From Vibrio sinaloensis (lineage in GTDB: Bacteria > Pseudomonadota > Gammaproteobacteria > Enterobacterales > Vibrionaceae): a stretch of 64,000 nucleotides of DNA. Location of the stretch: assembly GCF_000808535.1 (NCBI RefSeq), contig NZ_JWLV01000006.1, positions 31,436-95,435 of the forward strand. The letters are read 5' to 3'. Positions 1-8,264 of this stretch are shown piece after piece. Below the pieces are notes generated by a model. The model made no database searches. It worked only from the letters and a program-made list of their open reading frames with translations, and was not told where the DNA came from. Each line of letters begins with the position of its first letter. Positions within the stretch are counted from its first letter, which is position 1. The translations under genes and the position numbers were made by a program.

Positions 1-69
1 AATCAATCTATGTAAAAGCGCCGTGAAGCCGCTGAAATCAACGGCTTTATTAGGCGTTAAGTGAAATAG

Positions 70-1833
70 TTAGAGGTGAGAGTCTAAATAGCGCTGCGCT
101 TCTTCACGACCCATGTATTTACCCAGCGTTCGCGCAGACACAGAGGTGAGATCCACGACGATCAACCCATCTAGCGCGAAGTTAAACGCAGGATCAACGT
201 TAAAACAGACCAACTTTCCATTCATACCTAGGTATTGTCTTAGCAAAACAGGCAATCCCATCCCTTGTTCTAGGCGACTAAGCACTTTGGACAGCAGCGG
301 TAACTTGGCCAAGGAACTGAGCATGTCGGGGCGCCAAAACTCTTGACCGCTTTTCTCCAGTGGCGTGGTGGGTGACACCAGCTTGGCTTTTTCATCATCG
401 TAATAATGCACCGTCATCACCGACGCAATCAGCTGCCGAGCCACTGGGCTGTAGTCGTTACTGATGCTAACTGGGCCAAATAGATGGGTGTACTTCGGGT
501 TGCGCTGTACAAAGCCGGCGATTCCCTTCCAGAGCAACAGCAGCGAATGCATATTGCGCTGATAACGTTTCGCCACAACCGAGCGACCAAGCTCAATAGA
601 CTGGCCCAAGGTGTCAATAAAGGCCTCATCATACTTAAATAAACTTGTGGAATAGAGCGCGTCGATTCCCCCCTGCGCCATAAGCTCATCGACCAGCCCT
701 AAACGATAGGCACCAACCAAATCACGATGGGTGTTATGCCAGACAAACAGCTGATGATAATGAGCATCGAAACGGTCAAGATCGCAACTTAAACCGCTAC
801 CCTCTCCCACTTCACGAAAGCTCTCCTCACGGACGCGACCAATTTCTCGCATCATGTTTGGCATCACCTCACTGGGCGCGCAGTAAACCGAAAACTCGCC
901 TTGTTCGAGCAGTTTAAAATCGGTCATACGCTCCAACTCTTGTTCAAGCAACTCGGGCGCAATGGGGGTGATGATCGACGCTTCGGAACTATTCGAATGG
1001 GCGCCGTTCAACGGCTGTTGTGCAACTTGCTGGCGCTTTTGGCTACCCATCAAATATGTATTGAGGCGAAAGTACTGCGTGATGTCATCATCACTGTCGA
1101 AGTCTTTCACTTCATTGTACGGGATCGGATTTCCCACCGATACAGAGATGGTTTGACCGGATTTGTTTAGGAGCTCACGACCCAATAACGCTGTCCTAAG
1201 CAGTGGATGAATCCTTCCCGCTTGGTAAAACAGTGGGCTGTTCATACCGTTAATAAAAATCGGAACCGTCGTGGCTTCGGCATGTTTCACAAACTTCGCC
1301 ACCGACTGACTCCACGCTTTGTCTGTGATTTTGTTTTCGCTCGCTTGCCAAGCGGAAACTTCGCCTGCAGGGAAGAGAATCAACACTCCACCTTGCTTTA
1401 AATGTTGATTGGCTTCTTTGATGGCAAGACGATTGGTCCGCCTTGCCTGCTCTCCACCAAAGACATTCACCCCAATAAACAGATCGTCGAGCTCAGGGAT
1501 GCGTTTAAGTAGCTCATTGGCGAGCACTTTCACATCTTTGCGCACCCGAGAAATCAACGAAGCGAGGATCACCCCTTCAATGCCACCAAAAGGGTGATTG
1601 GCAACAATTAATACCGAGCCTTCAATGGGCACACTCTCTAAGCTCCCATGATCGACTTGATACTGAGTGCCAATTCGCGCGAGCGTCTCTTGCATGAACT
1701 CAAAGCTGTCTTCAGGCAGAGATTCTTGTCGATATAAACGGTCAAGGGTAGATAAACCGGTTGCCCATTCAACTATCGACTCTCCGATACCAAAAGGGGT
1801 TTTACGTGGTAATCGAAACGGACTGGTGATCAT
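70..1833 (-). CDS. OlsF-like bifunctional acyltransferase (PlsC-type plus OlsB/GNAT-type domains)
   Basis: The protein is a fusion of two acyltransferase modules. The N-terminal third carries a PlsC-like lysophospholipid acyltransferase signature (NHPFGGIEG near residue 85, LFPAGEVS near 155). The C-terminal half (about 310-530) looks like the OlsB/hemolysin-type N-acyltransferase fold. This layout matches OlsF, which in other gamma-proteobacteria makes ornithine lipids by N-acylating and then O-acylating ornithine; the function here is inferred from architecture. I chose the ATG at 1833 (587 aa) because AAGGAG lies six bases before it; an upstream ATG at 1851 is possible. It is the last gene of a tightly packed minus-strand operon that starts with a DedA membrane protein, so a role in membrane lipid modification is plausible. 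Confidence 0.75.
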   Translation of the reverse strand: MITSPFRLPRKTPFGIGESIVEWATGLSTLDRLYRQESLPEDSFEFMQETLARIGTQYQVDHGSLESVPIEGSVLIVANHPFGGIEGVILASLISRVRKDVKVLANELLKRIPELDDLFIGVNVFGGEQARRTNRLAIKEANQHLKQGGVLILFPAGEVSAWQASENKITDKAWSQSVAKFVKHAEATTVPIFINGMNSPLFYQAGRIHPLLRTALLGRELLNKSGQTISVSVGNPIPYNEVKDFDSDDDITQYFRLNTYLMGSQKRQQVAQQPLNGAHSNSSEASIITPIAPELLEQELERMTDFKLLEQGEFSVYCAPSEVMPNMMREIGRVREESFREVGEGSGLSCDLDRFDAHYHQLFVWHNTHRDLVGAYRLGLVDELMAQGGIDALYSTSLFKYDEAFIDTLGQSIELGRSVVAKRYQRNMHSLLLLWKGIAGFVQRNPKYTHLFGPVSISNDYSPVARQLIASVMTVHYYDDEKAKLVSPTTPLEKSGQEFWRPDMLSSLAKLPLLSKVLSRLEQGMGLPVLLRQYLGMNGKLVCFNVDPAFNFALDGLIVVDLTSVSARTLGKYMGREEAQRYLDSHL

Positions 1834-1875
1834 CATAAGCTCCTTAACCATTCCTCAGAAATAGATGCAACACCG

Positions 1876-2313
1876 CTACTTAATCAGCGCTGGCCAATTC
1901 TTATCAGCCGCCAAAATATGACGTGCGCGGTCATCATCCCACCAGCTCTTCACTTCTGCGTTGTAGTTGAGGTAAAGCTTGCCGTCGACAATCGCCCACT
2001 CTTTTGGATCGGCGGCAGCAAAATCATTTTTCTCTGAGATCGCCCAAGCGCAATAACCGCCATATTGGGGAGCATAAGCGTTGGGATCCGCTTTAAACTT
2101 GTCGAGGTGCTCTTGTGAAGAAAAATACCAATCGGCGCCTTTGAATTCGGTTTGCCATTGGCTATTCCCTTTCACAGGTTTGCCTTGCGTGAAATACGCC
2201 ACCGTATCGTAGCCATCAAGCGCTTTATTGCTAAAAAAGCCGGTGTAGATTTCATCAGCAGCGACAGTCGAGAAACTGACCAACATCGTCAGTAGGGCAA
2301 ATAGTTTTTTCAT
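1876..2313 (-). CDS. Exported YHS-domain protein
   Basis: A 145-residue protein with a Sec signal peptide (MKKLFALLTMLVSFSTVAA, cleavage probably after AA near residue 19). It continues into a YHS-like domain: the GYDTVAYFTQGK stretch, then WYFSSQEHLDKF and a YGGYCAWA segment. YHS domains are small and often metal- or Cys-linked; no reaction can be assigned. AAGGAG precedes the ATG. The start codon overlaps the stop of the upstream NRDE gene (ATGA), so the two are translationally coupled. Confidence 0.8.
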   Translation of the reverse strand: MKKLFALLTMLVSFSTVAADEIYTGFFSNKALDGYDTVAYFTQGKPVKGNSQWQTEFKGADWYFSSQEHLDKFKADPNAYAPQYGGYCAWAISEKNDFAAADPKEWAIVDGKLYLNYNAEVKSWWDDDRARHILAADKNWPALIK

Positions 2314-3056
2314 TTGAAAACTCCTTGTTGAATAGCATCATGGTTGCGGCACTGCAAAGAAGACTGAAAATCAATCTTGTGGTCATCGTCAAACGATCGA
2401 TAAATCATGGTCTGTTGATTAGGCGAAACAACGACAGACGTAAAGCTCACCGTTCGTGCATCATCTCGCTTCATCAAAGGGGATAAGTGAGGCGCGGCAT
2501 CATCATGCGAGTGATGGAACTGAAAGCCTAACTTATCGCGCTCAATACTGCCTGTCAGGGCATCAAACAGCGTCACTCTAAACTCTCTTGCCTGTTCAAA
2601 ATGCATCGCCGCAGAGACAATCGGTGCCGTTGCATGACTGCGCACCAGTGTCGAACCATTCCAAGTCCAGACAACGCTCTCGTTTGCGCTGCGACGCGTG
2701 TCAAAAGGCACCAAAGTAAAGGGGGCAAAACACGACAGATCCATCTCTAGCAATCGACGCTCTACCATTTGGCTAGAGCCACTGCTTGCGAGTCGCTTAA
2801 TGATCATGCCTCGACTTACCAACTCCCCTTTTGGGGTGCCACCTTGGTAGAAGTTCAGTAAACAGATGGTCACACCATGCTCGTTGGTCGCAATCCAACT
2901 GCCGCCGCCGACTGGATCGATTGGCATAACGCAGTTCACGCCATCAATGATGAGGTTTTGCGGCTCAATCGCGGGCAACCTCGCGCGTTGCTCATCACGA
3001 TTGAAGTAAACCTCATAATGAGTATTCCCATGGTAGACCCAAGATAATGTACACAT
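2310..3056 (-). CDS. NRDE/TANGO2-family protein
   Basis: A 248-residue protein with the family hallmarks. It starts Met-Cys (MCTLSW), so Cys2 would be exposed after Met removal as in Ntn-hydrolase-like folds. An asparagine-arginine-aspartate-glutamate signature (FNRDEQR) lies near residue 19, and GGSWIATNEHG lies near 52. TANGO2/NRDE proteins are linked to lipid or heme handling in eukaryotes, but bacterial function is unknown. It sits 3 bp after the DinB-like gene and overlaps the YHS gene. Confidence 0.82.
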   Translation of the reverse strand: MCTLSWVYHGNTHYEVYFNRDEQRARLPAIEPQNLIIDGVNCVMPIDPVGGGSWIATNEHGVTICLLNFYQGGTPKGELVSRGMIIKRLASSGSSQMVERRLLEMDLSCFAPFTLVPFDTRRSANESVVWTWNGSTLVRSHATAPIVSAAMHFEQAREFRVTLFDALTGSIERDKLGFQFHHSHDDAAPHLSPLMKRDDARTVSFTSVVVSPNQQTMIYRSFDDDHKIDFQSSLQCRNHDAIQQGVFK

Positions 3057-3059
3057 AGG

Positions 3060-3608
3060 CTATTGCGCTCTTTGATACGTCGCCGTGGCAGGGGCAACCC
3101 CAAAACGGCAATCAGAGGTCACACCGCGAATCGAGGCGACCACTTTAGCCATCGCGAAGTGGTGCGTTGCATGTAGCGCAGCAAACGTAAGCTCACGCAC
3201 CAAGGTAGAAGAGACTTCCTCCACTTGCGTTTGTGATAGCAGCACCTCGGTCTCAACGGCAACGCCTTGATGAAGCTCTCCAGTCGGTAGCTCAAACAGC
3301 CACTCGATCAGTTCGCTGATCTCTTGTTTGGCGACGTTGATGTCTCGTTCTACCTGATGGCCGCGCCGGCGAACGTTGTAGTCAATCCGTCGAGGTTCAA
3401 GGCGAATGGCATGAAACAGATCAAGCCAATGACGAAAGTGCTCGCCAATGGAGCTGCTTACATGTGGCTGAGCAAGGTAGACGTAGTCGTCGGCACTCAG
3501 AGTTTCGAGAAACTCGTAACCTTGGTTCAATGTTTCAATGCAACCGACCACCGCTTGCGAAGCGTGAGTTTGGTTAAGCGATAGCGTGTCAACTTGGGTG
3601 TTTTTCAT
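3060..3608 (-). CDS. DinB-like four-helix-bundle protein
   Basis: A 182-residue protein with DinB/YfiT-type spacing of putative metal ligands. A first histidine cluster lies in SSIGEHFRHWLDLF (near 55) and a later one in HATHHFAMAK (near 145). DinB-superfamily members include thiol-dependent transferases and proteins of unknown function; the substrate is not evident. The start at 3608 is preferred over an upstream in-frame ATG at 3677 because AGGAAG lies just before it and the longer form would overlap the ATP-grasp gene by about 50 bp. Confidence 0.6.
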   Translation of the reverse strand: MKNTQVDTLSLNQTHASQAVVGCIETLNQGYEFLETLSADDYVYLAQPHVSSSIGEHFRHWLDLFHAIRLEPRRIDYNVRRRGHQVERDINVAKQEISELIEWLFELPTGELHQGVAVETEVLLSQTQVEEVSSTLVRELTFAALHATHHFAMAKVVASIRGVTSDCRFGVAPATATYQRAQ

Positions 3609-3628
3609 TATTGCGCTTCCTAAACAAA

Positions 3629-4759
3629 TTAATCCGTCATGGGGTATTGCTGAGTCAGTAGTTTTTCCTCTCGCCATGCGCTAAGAAGCGCACCCAATGA
3701 CGGAGAGCCAATACCTTGTTTCTTGTGTTTTGAGCCAATCTGGTACAGCAATCGATACTGCTTGAGCAAGGTGGCAAAAATGTGGCTCAGCGGCGTGTCG
3801 CTGTCCCAAATATGCGCCGCTTCACTGCTCGCGCCGTTAATTTCAAGGATATCGAAATGCTCCCCTTGCATGAGCGCATGGATATCTCGGAACTTAATGT
3901 CCAAGCGACCGTAGTGAAACCCGTCAAAATCACCGAGTACGAGATCGAGTTTGCGCTCTAACTGCTCGGTGATAAATCGGTTACCGTCGCGAAAGATCGC
4001 CCCCCGTGAATGACTGCCTGCAAATGCCAATTGAAACTCGTCCTTATTTTCAATCACTTGCTCTAATTGGTGAGAATGACGAGGGAGATAAAGGTGCTGA
4101 AGTTTTCCAGCGCGAGGGCACTGCTCAATTAACTGTTTGAGTGTCGACTTACCATCTCCGACCACATAAGGTGAATACTTCAGCGTGATGGAGATAATTT
4201 TTCCGCGGGTTTCTCCCGGCTGCCTGACATAAAACACGCCCGCTTCCGCTTGATGAGAAGACTTTTGTTGCAATAGAAAACGCCCATCTTGAGGGAAGGT
4301 TTCAATGTAATCGTGCAGCTGCTTATCATTGCGAATCAGCTTTACCCCAACGCCACGACAGCCCAAATCCGGCTTTGCCACCAAGGGATAACCAAGCCCT
4401 AAGCCTGCGAGTTGATGCTTTGCCTCTTCGACCAATTTGGCACAAGGCAATGGGGTTTTGGTTAACGTAACAAACGGCAGAATCCAGCGCTTGGTTTGCT
4501 CTCCAGCAGAGGCGAAGATGTCATGCTTGGACTCACCCACCATGCCGCTTAGCTTAATCGCGGGATTAGCAATCAGCGGCAGCGCCCAATCACGATGTGC
4601 TAAACTCAGCGCCGCACTTTGAATGACGACAGGCGTATAAAAAAACCAGGTCGGTAAAAACTCGAATGGCGAAATGACCCGCTTAGGTTGATGCAAAACC
4701 GGCATTCCGGCATTGACTCGTCCTGAAGGAATCACCTCTATGTTAGCGTGCTGTGTCAT
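3629..4759 (-). CDS. ATP-grasp ligase-like protein
   Basis: A 376-residue protein with an ATP-grasp core. PLVAKPDLGCRGVGVKLI (near 128-146) is the ATP-binding lysine and glycine-rich loop. RLDIKF and FDILEINGASSEAAHIWD (near 295-325) supply the acidic and Asn metal ligands. Such enzymes join a carboxylate to an amine or thiol through an acyl phosphate; the substrates are unknown. The start at 4759 has AAGGG six bases upstream, and its first 17 bases overlap the end of the DedA gene. Being in one operon with an OlsF-like acyltransferase suggests amino-acid or peptide conjugation, which is inference only. Confidence 0.75.
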   Translation of the reverse strand: MTQHANIEVIPSGRVNAGMPVLHQPKRVISPFEFLPTWFFYTPVVIQSAALSLAHRDWALPLIANPAIKLSGMVGESKHDIFASAGEQTKRWILPFVTLTKTPLPCAKLVEEAKHQLAGLGLGYPLVAKPDLGCRGVGVKLIRNDKQLHDYIETFPQDGRFLLQQKSSHQAEAGVFYVRQPGETRGKIISITLKYSPYVVGDGKSTLKQLIEQCPRAGKLQHLYLPRHSHQLEQVIENKDEFQLAFAGSHSRGAIFRDGNRFITEQLERKLDLVLGDFDGFHYGRLDIKFRDIHALMQGEHFDILEINGASSEAAHIWDSDTPLSHIFATLLKQYRLLYQIGSKHKKQGIGSPSLGALLSAWREEKLLTQQYPMTD

Positions 4760-5345
4760 ACGCATCCCTTAAGAAGGTTCTAGTAATCAGTTTATTGATG
4801 AGCAACATCAGGCACAGCCCTGCGGGAATCAGCAGCCATGCTCCTTGGCTCTCTTGCAACCAAGCGGCATTCCCCAACTGGAAAAAAGAGCCAAACACCA
4901 GCAATGTCCACAGCCCTGTCGCCGTGATCACCGCAAGCAAAAACGTCACTTTCGGCACATCTAAAAATCCACTTAGGGTAAAGCCCACAGTTCTAAGCCC
5001 CGGAACAAAGCGAACGATAAACAGCGTCTTGAATGCTTGCTGATGCAAAGTTCGACGCAGTTTTCTCGCCCTGTGATAGCGCAGTAGACGATAGCGAAAC
5101 CACGCCACTTTTTTCGCCAGCTTACCCAACAGGTACAAGCCCATATCGCCAGAGCTGATACCGACAAAGATTGCTGCTAGGGCCAAACTTGGCGGCATAA
5201 TATGCTCAACCGACAGGGTCGCAGCGGTGATGATCGCCAAGTCTTCTAACAGGTACGACAGCAAAACAACGCCAACAAAAAGCATCGATAATGAGAGATT
5301 GTCCTGAAACAACCACGCTTCCATCGTCGTCGCAAAATCGATCAT
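4743..5345 (-). CDS. DedA-family inner-membrane protein
   Basis: A 200-residue hydrophobic protein with several membrane segments and the DedA/SNARE-associated signature: GDMGLYLLGK near residue 65, and the RFVPGLRTVGFTLSGF stretch near 112 that holds the conserved Arg and Gly of the family. DedA proteins act in membrane homeostasis, and some members flip undecaprenyl phosphate or phosphatidylethanolamine. It is the first gene of the minus-strand operon 5345-70; the following genes overlap or lie within about 25 bp of each other. Confidence 0.85.
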   Translation of the reverse strand: MIDFATTMEAWLFQDNLSLSMLFVGVVLLSYLLEDLAIITAATLSVEHIMPPSLALAAIFVGISSGDMGLYLLGKLAKKVAWFRYRLLRYHRARKLRRTLHQQAFKTLFIVRFVPGLRTVGFTLSGFLDVPKVTFLLAVITATGLWTLLVFGSFFQLGNAAWLQESQGAWLLIPAGLCLMLLINKLITRTFLRDAYDTAR

Positions 5346-5604
5346 GCTTTCGTCCCTATTTCAGCTACTCAGTGCCCATATCTGAGCAGCAATACCCATT
5401 GTGCGACTGCGGATAATTTGCTCATCGCAGAAATAGAGAGCGGATCTTCTCTGCAAAAATTTCAATAAAAGATAATTTTCTTATTAGTGAGGTGAATTAT
5501 TGTGAGGGAAATATACAGCAGCCGCTTGCTGGCCCAATAACAGCATGCAACCATACAGAGCCAAAAATATAGACGCATACACGTGCAAGGAATGCTCAAC
5601 TTCA

Positions 5605-6762
5605 ATGCAATCACTCACCCTAGCGCAAGCGCAAAAACTGGCATTGCTGTCCCAAGGACTACCGACAGCAGGCGTAAAAGGCAGCAGCTACGCCAAAACT
5701 CTAAACACCTTTGAACAACTGGGTTATATCCAGATCGATACCATTTCTGTTGTCCAGCGAGCCCACCACCACACCTTATGGAGTCGAAACCCCGGCTATC
5801 AACCCAAACACCTTGATCAACTGGTCGCCGATCGCCAAGTCTTCGAGTATTGGTCTCATGCCGCTGCGTATTTGCCGATGAGCAATTACCGCTACAGTTT
5901 GCCGCGAAAAGTCGCGATCAAGTCTGGTCAGCAGCGCCACTGGTACTGTAAAGATCGAGATCTCATGAAGAATGTGTTGGCAAGAATTGAAGCAGAAGGG
6001 CCATTAATGGCAAAAGACTTCGAGTCTAAAGTACATAAAACCGATGGATGGCACACCAAGCCAACCAAGCAAGCGTTAGAAAACCTCTACATGCAAGGTG
6101 ACTTAATGATTGCCAAGCGGCGCGGCTTTCATAAAGTCTACGATCTCACGCAGCGAGTCTTACCCCACAATATCGACACCTCTATACCAACCCCGCAAGA
6201 ACATGGTCGATTTTTGGTACTCAGTTACTTAAAAGCGCACGGTTTTGGCACGATTCAAGAGATGGTGTATCAACTCAAGGATGTAAAAACGAGCGTGACC
6301 CAAGCCATTGGAGAGTTGGTGGAAATGGGCGAGATTGAACCCATCACGGTTAATCATCAGCCTTACTACGCCTGTGTGAAATCGTTGAATTTGCTTGGCA
6401 AACGCTTGAATCGAAAGCAGGCACGAATCCTGTCACCGTTCGATAATTTGCTCATCCAACGTAAACGCGCCAGTGCCATTTTCAACTTTGATTACCTGAT
6501 TGAGTGCTATGTGCCAGAAGCCAAGCGCCAATTTGGTTATTTCTCTCTACCGATTTTGTGGGATGGCAAACTCGTTGCGAGGGCAGACTGCAAAGTGGAT
6601 AAGAAAAGCGCCACGCTCAACGTTTTGCATCTGAGCCTTGAGCCTGGATTAACCAATACTGATGACTTTATGCCTGCGCTGGAAAAAGAGTTACAGGCAT
6701 TTGCGCGGTTCAATCAATGTGAGCAGTTCCATATTGTCAAACAGTCGATAAACGTGGGTTAA
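5605..6762 (+). CDS. YcaQ/AlkX-type winged-helix DNA glycosylase
   Basis: A 385-residue member of the crosslink-repair glycosylase family (HTH_42, E. coli YcaQ-like). The N-terminus has LTLAQAQKLALLSQGL. GYIQIDTISVVQRAHHHTLW contains a Gln-Ile-Asp triplet that I match to the catalytic Q-x-D motif described for the YcaQ subgroup. FEYWSHAAAYLPM and the later LSPFDNLLIQRKR block are also typical. YcaQ unhooks interstrand DNA crosslinks. I chose the ATG at 5605 because family members start close to this motif; an in-frame ATG at 5545 would add 20 residues with no resemblance to the family. Confidence 0.8.
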   Translation: MQSLTLAQAQKLALLSQGLPTAGVKGSSYAKTLNTFEQLGYIQIDTISVVQRAHHHTLWSRNPGYQPKHLDQLVADRQVFEYWSHAAAYLPMSNYRYSLPRKVAIKSGQQRHWYCKDRDLMKNVLARIEAEGPLMAKDFESKVHKTDGWHTKPTKQALENLYMQGDLMIAKRRGFHKVYDLTQRVLPHNIDTSIPTPQEHGRFLVLSYLKAHGFGTIQEMVYQLKDVKTSVTQAIGELVEMGEIEPITVNHQPYYACVKSLNLLGKRLNRKQARILSPFDNLLIQRKRASAIFNFDYLIECYVPEAKRQFGYFSLPILWDGKLVARADCKVDKKSATLNVLHLSLEPGLTNTDDFMPALEKELQAFARFNQCEQFHIVKQSINVG

Positions 6763-6862
6763 TCACTCGCGTTTCCTTGGCTGGACGGGCGGAATAACTC
6801 CTTTACCCTCTGGCACTGCAAACCTATAATTCACAGCCAAATCACTAGGCTTAGGAAGAAGT

Positions 6863-7477
6863 ATGTCTCTTGCGAACTCTGTCGTTGTTCTCGACTTTGA
6901 AACCACGGGTTTGTCACCCAACATGGGCGACCGCGCGATAGAAATCGGCGCCGTGAAGTTGGTCAATGGTGAAGTCGTTGACACCTTCCAACAGTTGATG
7001 AATCCTGGCTTTCGCGTTAGCTCCTTCATTGAAGGATACACAGGCATTACCAATATCATGCTACGCGATGCGCCAACCTGCGATGAAGTGATGGCTCAAT
7101 TTGCGCAATTCATCGCAGGTCAAAACCTCGTTGCCCACAACGCCTCGTTTGACAAACGTTTCCTTGATGATGAATTGGAACGCGTGAACGCCGCTTACTC
7201 GGGGGAGTTTGCTTGCTCTTTGCTGGTATCTCGTCGCCTTAACCAAGATGCCCCAAGCCACAAGTTAGGCGATCTTGTCCGTTTTAAGCAAATAGACAAT
7301 GACGGTGTATTTCACCGAGCGTTGGCGGATGCCGAAATGACGGCGAAACTGTGGATGCTGATGGTCAATGATTTACAGTCTCGCGGTATTTCAGAGCCCA
7401 GTTTTGCTTTGATGCAAAAGATAGGCAAAACCAGCAAAAGTGCCATTGATAAACTGCTTAGCTCACAAGGCGCTTAA
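6863..7477 (+). CDS. DEDDh 3'-5' exonuclease (DnaQ-like)
   Basis: A 204-residue exonuclease with all three Exo motifs. [12 protein letters not shown] (residues 8-19) gives the first Asp and Glu, [13 protein letters not shown] (near 90) the second Asp, and [10 protein letters not shown] (near 150) the catalytic His and last Asp. It is similar to PolC/DnaQ-type stand-alone exonucleases and probably processes single-stranded DNA or RNA 3' ends. AGGAAG precedes the ATG. A GNAT gene starts one base after the stop. Confidence 0.85.
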   Translation: MSLANSVVVLDFETTGLSPNMGDRAIEIGAVKLVNGEVVDTFQQLMNPGFRVSSFIEGYTGITNIMLRDAPTCDEVMAQFAQFIAGQNLVAHNASFDKRFLDDELERVNAAYSGEFACSLLVSRRLNQDAPSHKLGDLVRFKQIDNDGVFHRALADAEMTAKLWMLMVNDLQSRGISEPSFALMQKIGKTSKSAIDKLLSSQGA

Positions 7478-7478
7478 T

Positions 7479-7925
7479 ATGTCGCTCGACTACACTACCC
7501 GCCCTGCGAATGCGCAAGATTATGAGTTCTTATTCGAGCTCAAAAAAGCCGCAGAATATGATGCGATCAAAGCCGTGTTTGGCTGGGATGAACAGATTCA
7601 AAGAGCGCTCCACCAGAAAGAGTGGCATCAAGCTAAACCGACGATCATCGAGCGAGAAGGTCGACCTGTCGGCAGTTATCTCCTTGAACACCACAGCGAT
7701 CATCTCTATTTTGGACGCTTTTTTCTGTTACCAGAGTGGCATGGCAAAGGCATTGGCAGCCAAGTCCTGAATCAAGTGATCACCCAAGCGGATCAGTTAC
7801 ACCTGCCAATCAAGCTCTGTTACCTGCAAGGCAATCGCGTCGGTAGCTTGTATCAGCGCTTAGGCTTTAAGCGCGTTTCACACAATGAACAATTCGTCTT
7901 TATGCAAAGAGATGTCGGTGTATGA
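7479..7925 (+). CDS. GNAT-family N-acetyltransferase
   Basis: A 148-residue GNAT protein. The acetyl-CoA loop is LPEWHGKGIGSQVLNQVI near residues 82-100, preceded by the YFGRFFLL strand. The C-terminal GSLYQRLGFKRV is typical of motif B. The substrate is not predictable. The ATG at 7479 is used because it follows the exonuclease stop directly; a longer frame from 7440 would run inside that gene. Its stop overlaps the NifW-like start (ATGA), so the two are coupled. Confidence 0.8.
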   Translation: MSLDYTTRPANAQDYEFLFELKKAAEYDAIKAVFGWDEQIQRALHQKEWHQAKPTIIEREGRPVGSYLLEHHSDHLYFGRFFLLPEWHGKGIGSQVLNQVITQADQLHLPIKLCYLQGNRVGSLYQRLGFKRVSHNEQFVFMQRDVGV

Positions 7926-8197
7926 GCCAAGTCGACATCCAGCAGAAAATTGCCAGTTTCGCCTCGATTGAACAAGCGCTCGACTACTTTGACATCGGCT
8001 TCGATAGCCGTTTTATCGACAAACATCGCGTGGAGCTGGTCAAACGCTTTAACGGCTATCTAATCTTAGAAAAACCTGACGATTGGTTCTCTGCCCGGCG
8101 CGCTTTAAAAAACGCCTACTGCAAAATTCAGCGCAGCCAACTCGACAAGCATACACGGTCTGCGTGTCGCGGCTGCACAACCTGTCAGCGTCGTTAG
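7922..8197 (+). CDS. NifW-like small protein with a Cys-rich tail
   Basis: A 91-residue protein. Residues 14-60 (IEQALDYFDIGFD, then RVELVKRFNGYL) follow the pattern of the NifW nitrogenase-protective family: a paired acidic-aromatic helix, then a KRF-x-x-YL helix. The C-terminus ends in CRGCTTCQRR, a Cys-rich motif that could bind metal. No nif genes are present in the window, so the function is probably not nitrogenase protection. It is translationally coupled to the GNAT gene. Family assignment is by eye and moderate. Confidence 0.6.
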   Translation: MSQVDIQQKIASFASIEQALDYFDIGFDSRFIDKHRVELVKRFNGYLILEKPDDWFSARRALKNAYCKIQRSQLDKHTRSACRGCTTCQRR

Positions 8198-8202
8198 CCC
8201 AA

Positions 8203-8242
8203 ATAAAAAATCACCCTACCTCAACGAATCAAGATAGGGTGA
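8203..8242 (-). terminator. Rho-independent terminator of the FapA-family gene
   Basis: Read on the minus strand, TCACCCTA and TAGGGTGA pair across a 16-base loop and are followed by TTTTTT. It lies about 22 bp past the stop of the FapA-family gene. It also lies just after the convergent NifW-like gene, but it has no T run in that direction. Confidence 0.7.
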
Positions 8243-8264
8243 CAGGTGTGATGATTGACTGCGC

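Noticed and set aside
1..69. Possible terminator for the first minus-strand gene
   Set aside because: AAGCCG/CGGCTT can pair, but the stem is short and there is no adjoining T run within the visible bases.
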